Source of the DNA: Auanema rhodensis
Taxonomy: Eukaryota > Nematoda > Chromadorea > Rhabditida > Rhabditidae
Length of the DNA: 64,000 bases
Assembly (NCBI GenBank): GCA_964057225.1
Contig: OZ059894.1
Location: forward strand, 16,460,476 to 16,524,475
Direction: 5' to 3'
The position numbers and the translations under genes were made by a program. Every line of letters starts with the position of its first letter. The first letter of the stretch is position 1. Shown here piece after piece: positions 38,432 to 50,754 of this stretch. The notes under the pieces are model-generated. The model searched no databases. It was not told the origin of the DNA and saw only the letters and a list, made by a program, of their open reading frames with translations.

Positions 38432-38610
38432 ACCGAAACTGTAAATACTGTAACCGTGTACCAAAATTATGTTTTATCCACTAATTAGTAACAATATCAA
38501 GAGAATTAATAAATTTTTATAATTATATTAAACACTGACATACAAAAAACAACAATTACGTCTACCATGACGTTCTCAACAGATAAGATCTAAAAGTTAA
38601 AACATACAAG

Positions 38611-39856
38611 TTAAATAGCTTTGGCTGCTTCGCTCCTGATCAAATCCCAGTTTGACGAAGAGACTGGTTGGGCTTCAGGAATAGAGACTCCGCTGATCCT
38701 CATAAAACCCTTAGCATTCTTCATCTGAGAAGGGAAAATGTTCAACAATAGATTAAAGTTTCACTTACTCCGACAAGGGCGAAACGACCTACTTGTCCTG
38801 CGTGAGAAATGGTGGGCATATCAACCTCCGTAACAAAATCGCCAAGTTTGCAGAGTTGCACACTGAGTAACATAACAGTAAAATTCAGTAAAAACCTGAA
38901 TAAACCTGCTGGAATATCCATAGTCTTGAGCAATGTTAGCAGGAACATTCAAATATTCCAAGGGTTTCGCAGTAGCAATGAATTCACGATGAGCATAGCG
39001 CGAAAGGTCAATGAGATCTTGCTGAAGGTTATAAAACATTAAAACAATATTCAGAAAATAATAACAAGAAATTACATTTGTAAGATCAGTTTCTTTTAAT
39101 CCTCCTACATCTACAGCAAATGTTAGTTGTTTAGCTAAATTCGTACTTATGAGAAAACAAGAAATAATTTCAAACAAACGTGTTCGAGAAACCAATGAGG
39201 TAGATATATCGAGTTGAATTCCCGACTTAAGAACAGCTCCTAGTAAGACTGAGCAGGAGAGCCAATAAGACTATAGATTTTTAGATATTAATAATATTTG
39301 AAAACTTTCACGAATTACCTTATTAAGAGCTTCGATATGTTCATTATTTGTGGTATTGAAATCGATAAATGCTATATCACATTTGTGAGTAACAGGTGCA
39401 TTTAAACTACTGTATTCAACTGTTCCTGATTCATATGTAAGCTCCACCAAACCATAGTTGGAGAGTTTATGAACAGACATATCTGAAAAAGCAATAAATG
39501 ACTTTAAGGACATGAATGTTTCATACGTTTGGCACATGTTAACGGAGTTGACTCATTTCTATTAAGAAGATATGCTTTCTGTGATCCACTTTCGTTAACG
39601 TTAACAACTATTTTTTCTATATTATCTCTACTATTAAAGATTCTAGCTCGTACATCTTTGAATAAATTAGCATCAACAATAACAGGGGCGGAGCTTGCTG
39701 AAAACGATTAAAATTTTTGTAAAACCAATCAGTCGTCATAAATGTTTTACCAATTTTTTCTTCAACTGTTCTACTAGTTACTGCTGATAACTGTCTTTTT
39801 GCCGAAATAAATTGGCCATTCCTTTTACTACAAGTTTGAATTAACTTCTTCAGCAT
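38611..39856 (-). CDS. mrpl-39: mitochondrial ribosomal protein L39 (mL39)
   Basis: Seven exons (39751-39856, 39527-39697, 39319-39482, 39076-39270, 38906-39021, 38769-38862, 38611-38724) sum to 320 codons. Subunit of the mitochondrial large ribosomal subunit, related to the TGS/editing part of threonyl-tRNA synthetase. A basic, Ser-rich N terminus (K-K-L-I-Q-T-C-S-K-R-N) suits mitochondrial import. Family landmarks are S-T-P-L-T-C-A-K-H-M, H-K-C-D-I-A-F-I-D-F, K-S-Y-W-L-S-C, the K-L-G-D-F-V-T-E-V region (human R-I-G-D-F-I-D-V), and the ending R-I-S-G-V-S-I-P...W-D-L-I. Length is a little below the human protein (about 338). Divergently placed, 386 bp from the GALNT gene. Confidence 0.9.
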
Positions 39857-40242
39857 TGTGAAGCTAAACTTTTAAATACTTAATTAAAGTTAAAGACCTG
39901 TCAAGTAGTTATAAATTAAAAGCTGATAAATGCAATATTCAAATAAAAACATTTTCTTCTAATCTAGTACAATCTAATAAGTTTTTAATTAATCTTAAAA
40001 CATGAACAAAATATTAAAATCTACATAAGCAGTCACTGAAGTGCATTATGTTAAAGGTTTCACCCTATTGACTCCTGAGCGGAACGGAGAGAATTTGCCA
40101 ACAATGCTTGATACATTTCAATCCTTAGTTACATATACCATAATTTTAAGCTTTTCCTTTGATCATATATACAATATTTTCATTCTAGGGAATCACAACC
40201 TAGTTAAGAGGGATATAACCCCTCTTATCTTTGTTTTTTGTT
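39857..40242. promoter_or_regulatory. divergent intergenic region, mrpl-39 / GALNT
   Basis: 386 bp between two divergent start codons. AT-rich, with no gene. A TTCTAG acceptor-like site at about 40185-40190 could be the 5' processing point of the GALNT mRNA. No other motif can be supported. Confidence 0.5.
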
Positions 40243-42630
40243 ATGTCTTGGAAACGAAAACAGTTAGAGTTGCAGCGATGCTGTAGACAACGGTTTGAAC
40301 TCTCCTTTTTGTTTATTCTCTTTGACTTTCCTTGTTTTAGATCAGTTAGATATTGCACTGTATTTGTATTGTTTTTCATAGCTCTGTATGGTTTCACTAA
40401 ATTACATGATCAGGTTTTTTTCTTTTTTTTTCTTTTTATTATTGTTTGGTGTCTAGGACCCCAACTTATCTGACTATGAGAAGTTCAAACCCAAGGCAAG
40501 CGCTTGGGACTCTGAAGAATTAGCTGGCGGGCCTGATCCCGGAGCAGTCTTTCATCATGGTATTCTTGGTAATTATGAGCCTAAAGAACCAGAGGTACCT
40601 TCTGATCAGCCAGGTGATAGCTTATGCCATTATCGTTCAATAATACTGAGTTTAGGAGAAAATGGAGAGCCTGTGCAAGTGACTGATGAAGAAGGTCGAA
40701 AACTATCTGTTGCTGCAGTCAATGCATTTGGCTTTAATACCTACGTTAGTGATATGATATCCATGAATAGAACTGTTCCTGACATCAGAATGGATGAGTA
40801 AGACTATTTCATTTTTTAAAACCTATTTGACTTCTCAGATGTAAGTATTGGAATTACCCTGAATCTCTGCCCACGGTATCAGTAGTTATTGTTTTTCACA
40901 ATGAAGGTTGGACACCACTTTTGCGAACAGTGCATTCAGTACTACTTCGTTCGCCACCACATCTTATTAAGGAGATAGTAATGGTTGATGACGATTCTTC
41001 AAAAGGTTTTTTATTTGACATATACTTTTTAATATTTTCTTTTCTCTTTTACAGATCATCTCAAACATAAATTAGAAAAGTATATTACAATGTTTAATGG
41101 AAAGGTTAAACTTTTCCGAACCGGTGAGCGCGTTGGGCTTATTAGAGCTCGTACTTTCGGAGCAAAACACTCTACTGCTGATGTTCTCATCTTCTTGGAT
41201 GCTCATTGTGAAGTAAATACTAATTGGTTGGCTCCTCTGCTTTCACCTATTAGAAACAACAGGTTTTTAAAATTTGTTTTCTTTTTTTTAAGTTTTATGT
41301 TTGAAGGCGTGTCATGACTGTGCCCGTTATTGATGGAATCGACTCTGATACATGGGCTTATCGTAGTGTTTATGGAAGTGCAAGCAAACATTTTAGGTTT
41401 CAAATTATTTCTAGAAACTAATTTTAATATTCGTAATTTTAGTGGTATTTTTGAATGGGGATTATTGTACAAAGAAACGGAAATCAGTGAGAGAGAAAAA
41501 AATAGTCGCAACCATGATAGTATGCCATTCAGGTTGGTTACTCGTTATAGTTACTCATACTATTATATTATGCTATTGTTCTATAGATCTCCAACTCATG
41601 CAGGAGGACTGTTTGCTATCGATCGTTTGTGGTTCGAAGAACTTGGATTCTATGACGAAGGACTTCAAATTTGGGGTGGGGAACAATATGAATTAAGTTT
41701 CAAGGTTTGGATTTTTTTCTTTATTTGAGAGTTACTGCGATCGGTTCAGATTTGGCAATGTGGAGGTGGAATTTTATTTGTTCCTTGTTCTCATGTAGGA
41801 CATGTATATCGTTCCCATATGCCATATAACTTTGGAAAACTTTCTGGAAAGCCTGTTATTTCAACTGTAATTTTTTAGTTTGTTACATTATCAATTATCA
41901 TTATTAATATCAGAACATGATGCGTGTCATCAAGACTTGGATGGGTGAATATGAACAATACTATTTTATTCGCGAACCTCAAGCTCAAAAAGTAGATCCT
42001 GGAGATATTACTGAACAAATAGCTTTAAAAAATCGTCTTCAATGTAAAGATTTTAAATGGTAAGCAAATTTTTTCAAAATAATGGCATGAGTATTTTTTA
42101 AAGGTATATGGATAATGTAGCTTATGACGTTCTGAAAAGTTATCCTCTTTTACCTAAGAATGTTGTTTGGGGTGAAGCTCGTAACCCTCACTCTGGTAAT
42201 TGTTTAGACAGAATGGGAGGAATTCCTGGACCATTAGGTGCTTTCGGTTGTCATGGGTATGGTGGAAATCAGGTACAAATTGATTTTAATGTTATAAAGC
42301 AGTTTTCTTTTTTATTTAGCTTCTTCGTATAAACGCCGAAGGTCAATTCTCTCAAGGCGAATGGTGTTTAACTCCTCACAATGGAGGTGTACAGGCAAAT
42401 CATTGCCAAAAGGGAACAGTCAATGGCCCGTGGATGTACGATGAAGTATGTTTGCTATCTATTAATTAAAATTAATGCTGGCTAAAATATAGCAAACTGG
42501 ACAAATAATGACAAAATCAAGACAATGTTTAACCATCCATCCACGTGTAAACGAAGTTAAGTTGGAACGTTGCGATGCTGAGAATGAATTCCAAAAATTT
42601 GTTTGGAAAGAGTTTTATCAAACAAGTTAG
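40243..42630 (+). CDS. gly-7: polypeptide N-acetylgalactosaminyltransferase, GALNT7-like
   Basis: Golgi type II enzyme of family GT27 that moves GalNAc from UDP-GalNAc to Ser/Thr of proteins, starting or extending mucin-type O-glycans. Thirteen exons (40243-40292, 40341-40413, 40457-40797, 40839-41005, 41055-41262, 41307-41396, 41443-41532, 41587-41704, 41750-41866, 41914-42059, 42104-42272, 42320-42445, 42493-42630) sum to 611 codons. Residues about 18-35 form the signal anchor. The GT-A domain shows S-V-V-I-V-F-H-N-E, the metal/UDP motif D-A-H-C-E, the [12 protein letters not shown] segment and W-G-G-E-Q-Y-E. A C-terminal ricin-type lectin domain has G-C-H-G-Y-G-G-N-Q and a C-L-T repeat. 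The sequence of the acceptor-side segments is closest to GALNT7 and C. elegans GLY-7, which prefer already GalNAc-bearing peptides. The subfamily call is by memory of motifs and less sure than the family. Confidence 0.93.
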
Positions 42631-42855
42631 ATTTCACAATTTATTTACTGGTATACCATTCAAGGAGTATTATATTATCTATTCTCTAGTCTGTTATATT
42701 CTTTTTATGCAATAGCATTTTAGTTTTATCGTTGAATTTATGCCTTATTTTATTCCATATTCATTAATTTTGAATCCAAATAGGGATTTTACTGGCGGTT
42801 GCGGGATTTTCTGTGATGATCATATGTACAAATTAATAAATTATTTAATTTTTAT

Positions 42856-43763
42856 TCATTTGCACTCATGAACAATACCATCTTTTCCTATCCAAGCTGT
42901 ACCAGTGTATAACTGTTTTCCATCTACGTAACATCTATACACAGATATACCATCGTCCCCACATCTCATATCAACATCACCTACAACACAAGATTAATGA
43001 GAAATATTTTTAAGTTGTTACCTTTTCTCCAAACTGCGTATTTCTTAACATGAAATTGTGTGTCATCAACATTATCACTGTCGCTACCATTGAAGCAGCC
43101 TGAATCAAACAGCTTAATAACAATAACCAGGTGATGTATGATAACTAACCTTTCGGTTCTACTCTTGCTTTCCAACCCTGTTGTTGAATGTTACAATATT
43201 TTAGAAGGTTATTGCCAACAACAAAATGCCCGTCTTTCACAACTTTTTTATCGTTTCCTCTGCATCCTTAGAAGCAAAATAAATAAAAAAAAGTTATAAA
43301 TAATCTAGAAAACCTTTGAATCTTCTAGAAATACAACAAATTACAAGGTGCCCAACATAGATATCATCGGAAAAATCGGAAAAATCACTACATACACCCA
43401 CATTAATTGGTTCTTCGCCAGACCCTGAACTTGAAATTAAACAAAAAATCTAGAAAAGATTTATACCTTCTACTTCAGATTCATTTGTATCTAGGCAGCT
43501 GTACTCAACCCCGTTTTCGATGTAACTTTTGGTTCCTACATCAAGAACGTGGCCAGAGTCTGTGAGACAATTCAATACCTGAGCAGAAAAGATATACGCA
43601 GAATTATGGAACATCAACTTACTTTAATTTTATCATTTTCACAAATCACTAGAAAATTATCATTTCTGGTCCACTTTTTCCCTTCTGGATAAGTTTTTCC
43701 TCCATCTGTACAGGTAGATTCAATGACAATAGGTAGAAGAAGAGCATAGAACATAGTATTCAT
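42856..43763 (-). CDS. secreted MIG-18-like protein with fibronectin type I-like repeats
   Basis: Six exons (43623-43763, 43467-43578, 43314-43424, 43150-43266, 43022-43099, 42856-42980) sum to 228 codons. A signal peptide starts M-N-T-M-F-Y-A-L-L-L-P-I-V-I. The next segment matches the repeat pattern of the nematode family of C. elegans MIG-18, an extracellular protein acting in gonadal leader-cell migration: C-T-D-G-G-K-T-Y-P-E-G-K-K-W, then V-I-C, L-N-C-L-T-D-S-G, and S-C-L-D. A second repeat runs from C-R-G-N-D-K-K-V to K-G-C-F, and a third cysteine segment has C-G-D-D-G-I-S-V-Y-R-C. All point to extracellular matrix. A GTTTAG acceptor lies four bases before the ATG, so it may be the downstream member of a pair with the gene at 44171-45077. 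Family call is good; function in this worm is inferred. Confidence 0.82.
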
Positions 43764-44170
43764 GGCTCTAAACATTATTGCAAAATATATGCGAGAGCAG
43801 TAGTTAAGAAGACTTTAGATAGTGCAAAGCAAACCAATATATCCTCAGAATGAGGTGTAATATGATGAATTATATTAACACCTTAGCATCTGACCCGTGC
43901 CAGACGAAGCCTTTAAAGTATTTTTCTATAACTGTCTCTATGATATAAATGATTTCTGTCCAGAATAGTTTGCAAAATAGTTTATAATTCTACAAATTGT
44001 TTATGTACATATTGTAAAAACTTAGATAAATGATAAATGACGTTCAAAAAAGAATTTTTGAGCAAAGTGTTCATTGAAATAACGGTAATGTAAAACGGTT
44101 TTGAGGGAACTAACGATTATAAGCAGTTGCATATAACAAATGATCTCCACAAGGTAATCCGTTATTGATT
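43764..44170. other. gap between two same-strand secreted-protein genes
   Basis: 407 bp, AT-rich, no open frame of note. It contains the GTTTAG acceptor just before the MIG-18-like ATG. Confidence 0.5.
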
Positions 44171-45077
44171 CTATTGGGGCACTTCGATTTCACCAGAATC
44201 CGATGTGCTTTCCTTGATTTTTTGGTGGACTTCATTGCGAAAATTGTTGACCTTATCGACAACCGTGAGAAAGAATTCTTTAATTTGTACCAAAGTCTTC
44301 TGTAATTAGCACATTTGAAATAACTTAGTGAAAAAAGAACCATACATCATAATCGAAATTTTCATATTTCTCTTTCAAAATTTCCCACAAATTCAAAACA
44401 TATTCATGAAGTTTCTTATAATGTCTTTTGAGCTGACAAGTTGAATCACAATCCTGAAAACAAAAACATAGGATATGATCAGTTAGTGAACAAAAAGTTT
44501 CAATGAAAATATATTATTTGTATGAAAGAATAGTGAAAAAAAATAAAATTGAAAAATCATATGCAAACAAACCTTGCTTGGACGGAAAATCTGTGGAACT
44601 TTACTAATTTCTGTTACATTTTTGTTGCAATCGGATACGATTTTAACAACTTTATAAGTTTCAGCCGAAGAGCAATTGAAGGGATTACGCTCGACATCAA
44701 TGACCTGATATGAAACGTAAATAGAATAGAGAACAGAGTCTTACTTTCAAATCAGGGAATTTATTGATCAATACTTTTTCTTCAGGCAAATTTATGATAT
44801 CGTTATAAGTTAATCCAATAACTGGATATCCTCTTAATCTACCTAAGATAATTTCTAAAGTTAAGACTTGAAAATAAACATGTATTACTTTCAGGTAGCG
44901 TAAGTTCAGTACGATGTCCGTTGTGACAATGAATTACTTCATCATCTGTATCGCACTCACATTCGTCCAGGCATTCGAAGATATAACCTTCACAAAAAAA
45001 CGAAAATAGTTATAAAAATATAAAATATTACCGTTTATCAAAGGAAATACTAGAAATATAAATAAAGGTAGTTGCAT
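44171..45077 (-). CDS. short secreted protein with LRR N-cap-like cysteine motif
   Basis: Six exons (45032-45077, 44889-44987, 44745-44842, 44573-44704, 44346-44453, 44171-44299) sum to 204 codons. Signal peptide M-Q-L-P-L-F-I-F-L-V-F-P-L-I-N-G. Mature start C-L-D-E-C-E-C-D-T-D-D-E-V-I-H-C resembles the cysteine-rich N-cap of extracellular leucine-rich repeat proteins. About two degenerate repeats follow (L-R-G-Y-P-V-I-G-L-T-Y-N-D-I and F-P-D-L-K-V-I-D-V-E-R-N-P-F-N-C), the latter like the start of a C-cap. The rest is helical with many charged residues (Y-K-K-L-H-E-Y-V-L-N-L-W-E-I-L-K-E-K-Y), perhaps a coiled coil. Much shorter than usual LRR receptors and without a membrane anchor. The frame 44110-44343 overlaps the last exon in the wrong phase. 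Role unknown. Confidence 0.75.
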
Positions 45078-46278
45078 TTTAGAAATCAAGCAGCAGTTAA
45101 ATTTAAAATTATGTCTCTGCTTTGAAACCTTTCTTTTATATGATGCTGTTAACAACTGACTCCGAATATTAAACATGAAAGATTTCGAAGTAGCATTGAA
45201 ACTGGGGGCTAAGATCAACTCTAGGGATAGACCGCAGAAAACAAGCTCACAGGAGTAGTAATTGATTTTAATCACATCTCGTGCTTTTCGGACAATAACT
45301 ATCTATTCCTGAACTTACGCAGTTGTTTTTAGCTCTTTGAACCCAAAGCAATCCCTCACCACTCCGATGATTCATCCCAGATGTTGAATAAGCTCCCGGA
45401 TATTTATATTTTATTGTACTGCAAACGCAGGGTGATTCATCTTAATCTTTGCTTTATCAACTGCTTACGTCAGTTTCGATTACAATGTGATTTTCATTAT
45501 TCAGAGAATCTCATAAATTCCAGACTTGCCTCTATTGGTGAATTTAATAAGCTTAACATTTTTTTAAAGTAAACAACCGCTTTGCTTCGAAAATCATTAA
45601 GAAATAAGAACAGTTGGCAGGCGTTTTCAAAAAGCACGTGAAATGTTACATGAAGATATCTATCATTTCTTGTTTTTATCTGTATTATATATGTAGTTCC
45701 TGAACAAATATTTTAATCTTTTTTCATCAAAAAGTTAATTGTATTTATTTACAAATAACAGATAACATGAACAATAACCGCATCAATTATCGTGGATACC
45801 ACTTACACTGTGATACCCAAACGATTTGGCTTGAATTAAGTGAATAGCTGTAGAAAAATACAAACCATCAGCATTAAAAATGAGCAAGATCTAAGGCAGA
45901 CAAAGAGAATCAGCCATCAAATGCAATAGACGAATCATGTTAAAAAAGCCAGCTTAATGAATAAACAGTGGTTGATAAGTCAAGGATAAAGAAAATTGGA
46001 AAAAATGAAAACATAGTACATAAACTCAACTTCATATTTTTAATTTTCACTCAGCCAATAGTAAATTGTAAAGCTTACGCTACTTTAATTAAATTAAATA
46101 TGCCGCCAAGAAAATTATACAATGATAAAGTTTCCAAATATGTTGTGAATTCATATGAAAATCAGAATCAACCTATCAATATGGCAATACCACCCACTGA
46201 GTTCAATGCACTGACCTTTCAATATTAGCTGTAGGTGACTTCGCAAAGAGTGAAGTCTCGTTCAAAAAAAGATTGAAT
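45078..46278. other. intergenic, no confident gene
   Basis: 1.2 kb, AT-rich, between the LRR-type gene and NAA40. Plus-strand frames at 45381-45572 and 45968-46228 are present. The second contains an ATG-started 42-codon frame (46099-46227, M-P-P-R-K-L-Y-N-D-K-V-S-K-Y) that could be a micro-protein or chance. I cannot support it as a gene. Confidence 0.45.
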
Positions 46279-47108
46279 TTACTCGATTTGCTTGCTAAGT
46301 ATAAGGTAGTCAAGGCCTCTGTTTTCATCAGGACACGTGATGTCGGCTTCATAACCTAGTTTGTGAAAGAATCCTAAAGACTTGGCATTGAATGCAAAAA
46401 CAGTTGCCATGACTTTCTCCATTCCAGTTCTGGTAAAACAGTGAGAACAATGAGATAAGAAACCCAACAAGAATTATACCTGGCGCAGACGTTTTCTAAC
46501 GTTTGGATGAGAATAGAACCAATTCCGTTCTTCTGATATTTTTCCGACACTTGAATTTCATAACTATGAAGCAAGTTATATATTACATAGTATTAGAAAA
46601 ATATTTACCAATAAACAACAGGGCTGCTGTGATCAACGTCGAATCTATAATGGGCATAACCAACCTTTTCTCCATCAGGATTATAGGCGATAAGATATCT
46701 TAACAAAAACTGATGAACAAAATTTATTTGATTATGCTAACCTTGCAGTAGTAGCAGCAAGCTCTTGTTTTTTAGATTCAGGATCCCATCCCCATTGTGA
46801 TTTAGAATATCTGATATACATTATTCGTTTGAAGGATCATATGATAATAGCTTACAGATCATACATATTTTCTTTGAAAAGATCAAAAGTCCAAGTAGAT
46901 TCTTCTTCGGTTAGGTGGGTGGCCCAACAGGTTTTGAAAGTGATAATTTCCCTATAATATGAACATATTAAAAATTATGAACTACAAATATTCACCCATT
47001 CGCTGTTTTTCGGTCTTCAATTGGGGGAAAACAGTCCAACTGATTAATAGGGTCTTTCATTTTGCTCGCCTTTTTGACGGCTTTCTTTCCTGCTTCAGCT
47101 GGTGCCAT
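46279..47108 (-). CDS. naa-40: N-alpha-acetyltransferase 40 (NatD)
   Basis: GNAT-fold enzyme that acetylates the N-terminal serine of histones H4 and H2A. Six exons (46996-47108, 46856-46951, 46742-46810, 46609-46698, 46480-46563, 46279-46429) sum to 201 codons. A lysine-rich N terminus (A-G-K-K-A-V-K-K-A-S-K) is followed by the NAA40-type segment D-L-Y-S-K-S-Q-W-G-W-D. The acetyl-CoA loop is Y-Q-K-N-G-I-G-S (Q/R-x-x-G-x-G/A). Motif B shows M-E-K-V-M-A-T-V-F-A-F-N-A-K-S-L-G-F-F-H-K-L-G-Y and the end is D-Y-L-I-L-S-K. Length is close to the family's usual 210-240. A TTTTCTCAG acceptor lies three bases before the ATG. Last gene of the five-gene cluster. Confidence 0.92.
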
Positions 47109-47370
47109 CGCCTGAGAAAACATAACTTCTAAACATTGTTAGAAAGACAAAAAAAGTATACGAAACCGAAAAATCGGTTTAAAACAGTGAAAGAACAAAA
47201 TCTTGACTTATTTACATTTTTAAATGATGACGGTCAGATAGTAAAAATATAATATGTAGAGCGAGGCTCATATCTATACCAGTCATAATATTAAACTAGG
47301 GTAACTATCACTATAAAAATATATTTAAAAAAAACATTTCAGAACTAGTTTAAAAAAGGAAAATATTCAA

Positions 47371-47894
47371 TCATATGCTAAACGATTCTCCACAGCCACA
47401 CGTTCCTTTTATATTAGGATTTCTAAACACGAATTCACTACTAAGTTTGCCTCTTATATAATCCATTTCGGTACCCAATAGCCCTAATTGGGCCTTTGGT
47501 TCTATCCATATCTTAATTCCATCCTATAACATCAAATTCTAAAAATATAGCCATAGTGAATCGTACTTGTTCTACTTCTTCATCAAATTTAGCCTTCTCA
47601 TTGGCATAGTCCAATGTATATGTTAACCCATTGCAACCCTTTTGTCTGACCCCAATCTAAAAGAAAAGTTAAATTGAGAAAAGTCTAAATGAAAATTCCA
47701 CCTTTAGAGCCTTGGCGTCTTGAGATTGATCTAGTAAATATTTGACTCTAGAAACCGCTTCGGGTGTTAAAGTAAGTGCAGCTCTAAACAGGAACACGAA
47801 GTATAATGACACACTACTAAAAGACTGACTTGGTAGCTTTGACACGTGCTAGACCTTTGATAACTCTTGCTGTGGCCCCTCCCAATTTCGACAT
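47371..47894 (-). CDS. isca-1: mitochondrial iron-sulfur assembly protein ISCA1
   Basis: A-type iron-sulfur carrier needed for mitochondrial [4Fe-4S] maturation, usually working with ISCA2 and IBA57. Four exons (47830-47894, 47702-47783, 47567-47656, 47371-47523) sum to 130 codons, the normal length for the family. The three cluster-binding cysteines are present: G-V-R-Q-K-G-C-N-G-L, then G-T-C-G-C-G-E-S-F near the C terminus. L-T-L-T-P-E-A-V-S-R-V at the core start and G-L-L-G-T-E-M-D-Y are also typical. The basic N terminus (K-G-L-A-R-V-K-A-T-K-A) suits import. A short GAGTTAG site touches the ATG. 189 bp after TDRD3 and 262 bp before NAA40. Confidence 0.95.
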
Positions 47895-48083
47895 CTAACT
47901 CAATCACGGAACGGACAGCTAAACTACATGCTGTAAAAGACAACTATGAAAACAATGTGAAAGTAAATTGCGATAAAACAAGTTCGTAACGTGAGACAAG
48001 ATTGTATGTATAAATATATTTAATTTAACAAAATAAAAATGCGAATTATATTTGATTGCGAAACCGTAATGACCATTTTGAAT

Positions 48084-50532
48084 TTAGAAGATTAATACAG
48101 CTTGAGGGACTGTGCTCATATTTCCATATTCATTATAACGAACTGTACACATGTCAGCAGGACCTAAGCTAACAATAGTGGCAGAGTAATACTGAAAGAG
48201 TAAGCCAATAACAAACATCTACATCAGTTTTCACTTACTCCGCCGTCCGTCCAAGGGGCCTTACATTGCTGACCCACTTTCCAAACTGGCATGCCTTTGG
48301 AGAATCCAGGTCTTTTGTTTTGCTTGTCGTGGTAAGGCTTACTTCTTGTAAAGGTCAGCGGTGGTCCTATATGCATACTTGACATCTCTGAAATGATGAC
48401 CAATCACGAAAATTTCGTCATTACTACGCTACTCTGAACAATGGTATCATCCATCCCAGGAAAAGCGCCTTGATCAAAAGGTCTAGGAGCTGCCATTTCT
48501 CTCTAAATTAGATTTATTAATTGCATCCATTTAATTTGAAAACATACAGGGAAGCCCTGATTTTGGTTCCTTGGAGGACGATTGGACGAATGTGGAGCAG
48601 GATATCTATCTTGTCTTCCATCATTATTGGCCTTCTGTTGGTGACTGCAAAACAAATTGTTAGAATAAATAAATTAGTTGTTCGTAATTGAACAGTTAAC
48701 AGCATAAAATGATAGATAGTAATAGTTTGTTCCATAAGTCTGGCAAAAATGCTTTACGATACAAATTATGCCCAATTCGCATTAAGAAAATGGTCCTACG
48801 GAAGAAGATTTTACAATAAAACAAACAATTCATAAAATACTTCTTCATTATCTCAAAAAATACATTTGAAGTATTGAAGAATATTATTAATGATCAATTA
48901 TGACTAATGCTAAAAAATTGAGAAACCAAAACGCTCATTCGAGAATGCTATTTCTAAATTTAATAACACGCAACCCGGTTGTGTCACAAAGCGCACTAAC
49001 GCTTACTATTATTGTCTCAAATTTCATTTCAATATATAATTAAGCCACTTACTTATGCTCTTGTTGCCTGTTTTGATTTTTTCCCTCTTTATTATGATCT
49101 CTATGACTATGCCTAAAATGTAATACTTCCATGATTTCTATAACTAGCAGAATAAAGTATACGGATTCTGGTTGAAGTGTTGACGACCGTTAGATTCTGG
49201 ATTGCGTCTGTGCTGGTCATTGTTCTGGTTATTCCGGAATCTATCGTTAGGTGCACCTCCACGATTACTTTTTCCCCGACCATCACGAGCATTAAATTTT
49301 TCCTATATTTTTTATAATATTTTCCAAGTTACAGGAAATAGAAACCTTAGGAGCAGGAGCGGGAGGAGGAGCAGAAGCTGGTAAGATACCTCTATTAGTC
49401 ATAAAGTCAAATAAGGTTGAAGGACCTGAGGGTCTGGCAAATTCAGCAGGAACCTAGAAACGTAAAAATAAGTATTGCTTTTAGAAATGACTACCTCTGC
49501 ATCTTCACTATTCTTACGTCTACGACCTGTCTTCGGTTTTTCCACCTTAGGTTTCAGAGGTTTTTCTTTGTCCACGTGCTCAGATGGTTTAGGAACATTT
49601 AGAGGAGGAGCGATCTGAAAAAAATAATAGACATAATATACTTTTACTTAGAAATACCTTAGGAGCAGCAAAAACTTTTTTAGTTGTATCCTCAACAGCA
49701 GATTCGATGTTCTCTTTACGTTGTTTCAAAAAGTCATCATCTTCATTTTGCTCTTTTTTACCCGTAGCATTTATAAAATCATTCGCTTTGAAATTACGGG
49801 AATTGGCTTCCTTATTGCCTTTTTTGCTTCCAAATGAAACCCACATTGGAGCACAAGTTTGGCTTTTTCTGCCAACTCCTTTCAAAGCGTTCTTAAAATC
49901 AAATTTTATTTTTAATATGGTTGATTTTGAGTGCAATACTTTTTCAATAATCCACTTCTCTATTAAAGCTTCAACTTTTCCTCCTATTACATTAACGTTG
50001 TTGCGTGTAAGAATCAAAAAGTTCCCTTCGATAGGTATTTTTCCAGTCAGCAGCAGCTTTGTTCCTGGCGGAGTGTTAGAACTGGAAAGTCAGAACTATT
50101 AAAAAATGTTCAGATCAAACAGAATAACTTTAATCCTTTAATATCTTCCAAGAATAGGGCTGACATAGAGCCATGGCCATCGGTCAGAAAAAGGCGAACT
50201 ATACCTCCTGTTAAGTGATCACTGATTTGGGGATGTGAAACATTTCTGAAACATTGTTTTAGCAAGATTAATATACAAGTTTATACCGGAAACGAGTTAT
50301 TTGGAGAACAATAGGTCCTTGTAAAAAAGAGGAATCTTTGGAAATATCACAAAGGGAAGGAGATCCATATTTCCGAATATCTAGCTACAATTGAATAACA
50401 CTCATTTTAGTTAGCAGAAACCAGAATTACATTACACAAAAGGCGTTCTAATTCTTTTTGCTCTTTTGGGACTTCCTCAAGTAAATCTTCAAGCACCGAC
50501 TCATTAATACGCCATCCAGCACTAAGAGTCAT
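48084..50532 (-). CDS. tdrd-3: Tudor domain-containing protein 3 (TDRD3)
   Basis: Partner of topoisomerase TOP3B acting on R-loops and mRNA, and a reader of methylarginine. Twelve exons (50431-50532, 50287-50384, 50129-50245, 49658-50081, 49495-49614, 49346-49453, 49163-49302, 49053-49112, 48548-48644, 48433-48502, 48239-48387, 48084-48191) sum to 531 codons. The N-terminal DUF1767/OB fold includes L-Q-I-T-R-F-R-N-V-S, L-T-D-G-H-G-S-M-S-A, N-T-P-P-G-T-K and G-G-K-V-E-A-L-I-E-K-W, all as in TDRD3. The middle is low in complexity with lysine-rich and R/G/N-rich stretches (R-D-G-R-G-K-S-N-R-G-G). The Tudor domain ends the protein (V-W-K-V-G-Q-Q-C-K-A to V-R-Y-N-E-Y-G-N). I see no UBA domain, which human TDRD3 has. 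A TTTTAG acceptor lies five bases before the ATG. Confidence 0.93.
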
Positions 50533-50754
50533 AATACTAAAATTGAAATAAAGTTAGGAAAACAAAATAGAAGTAATAAACAGTTGAAACCGTTTCTAAA
50601 CACAAAAACACAGCAGATTAAGAAAATGTTATATAGAAATCTACGTTTTTTATAGCAGTAAGCTTATATACAAAATAGTTTTCCGATTATGCAATCACAT
50701 ACACAAGCACCTGTAAATTCGAATCTAACAATGGGTACATATCACACTTCTTGA

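Noticed and set aside
46099-46227. 42-codon ORF on the plus strand between the LRR-type gene and NAA40
   Set aside because: Too short, no recognisable family and no exon evidence; kept only as a note in the intergenic entry.
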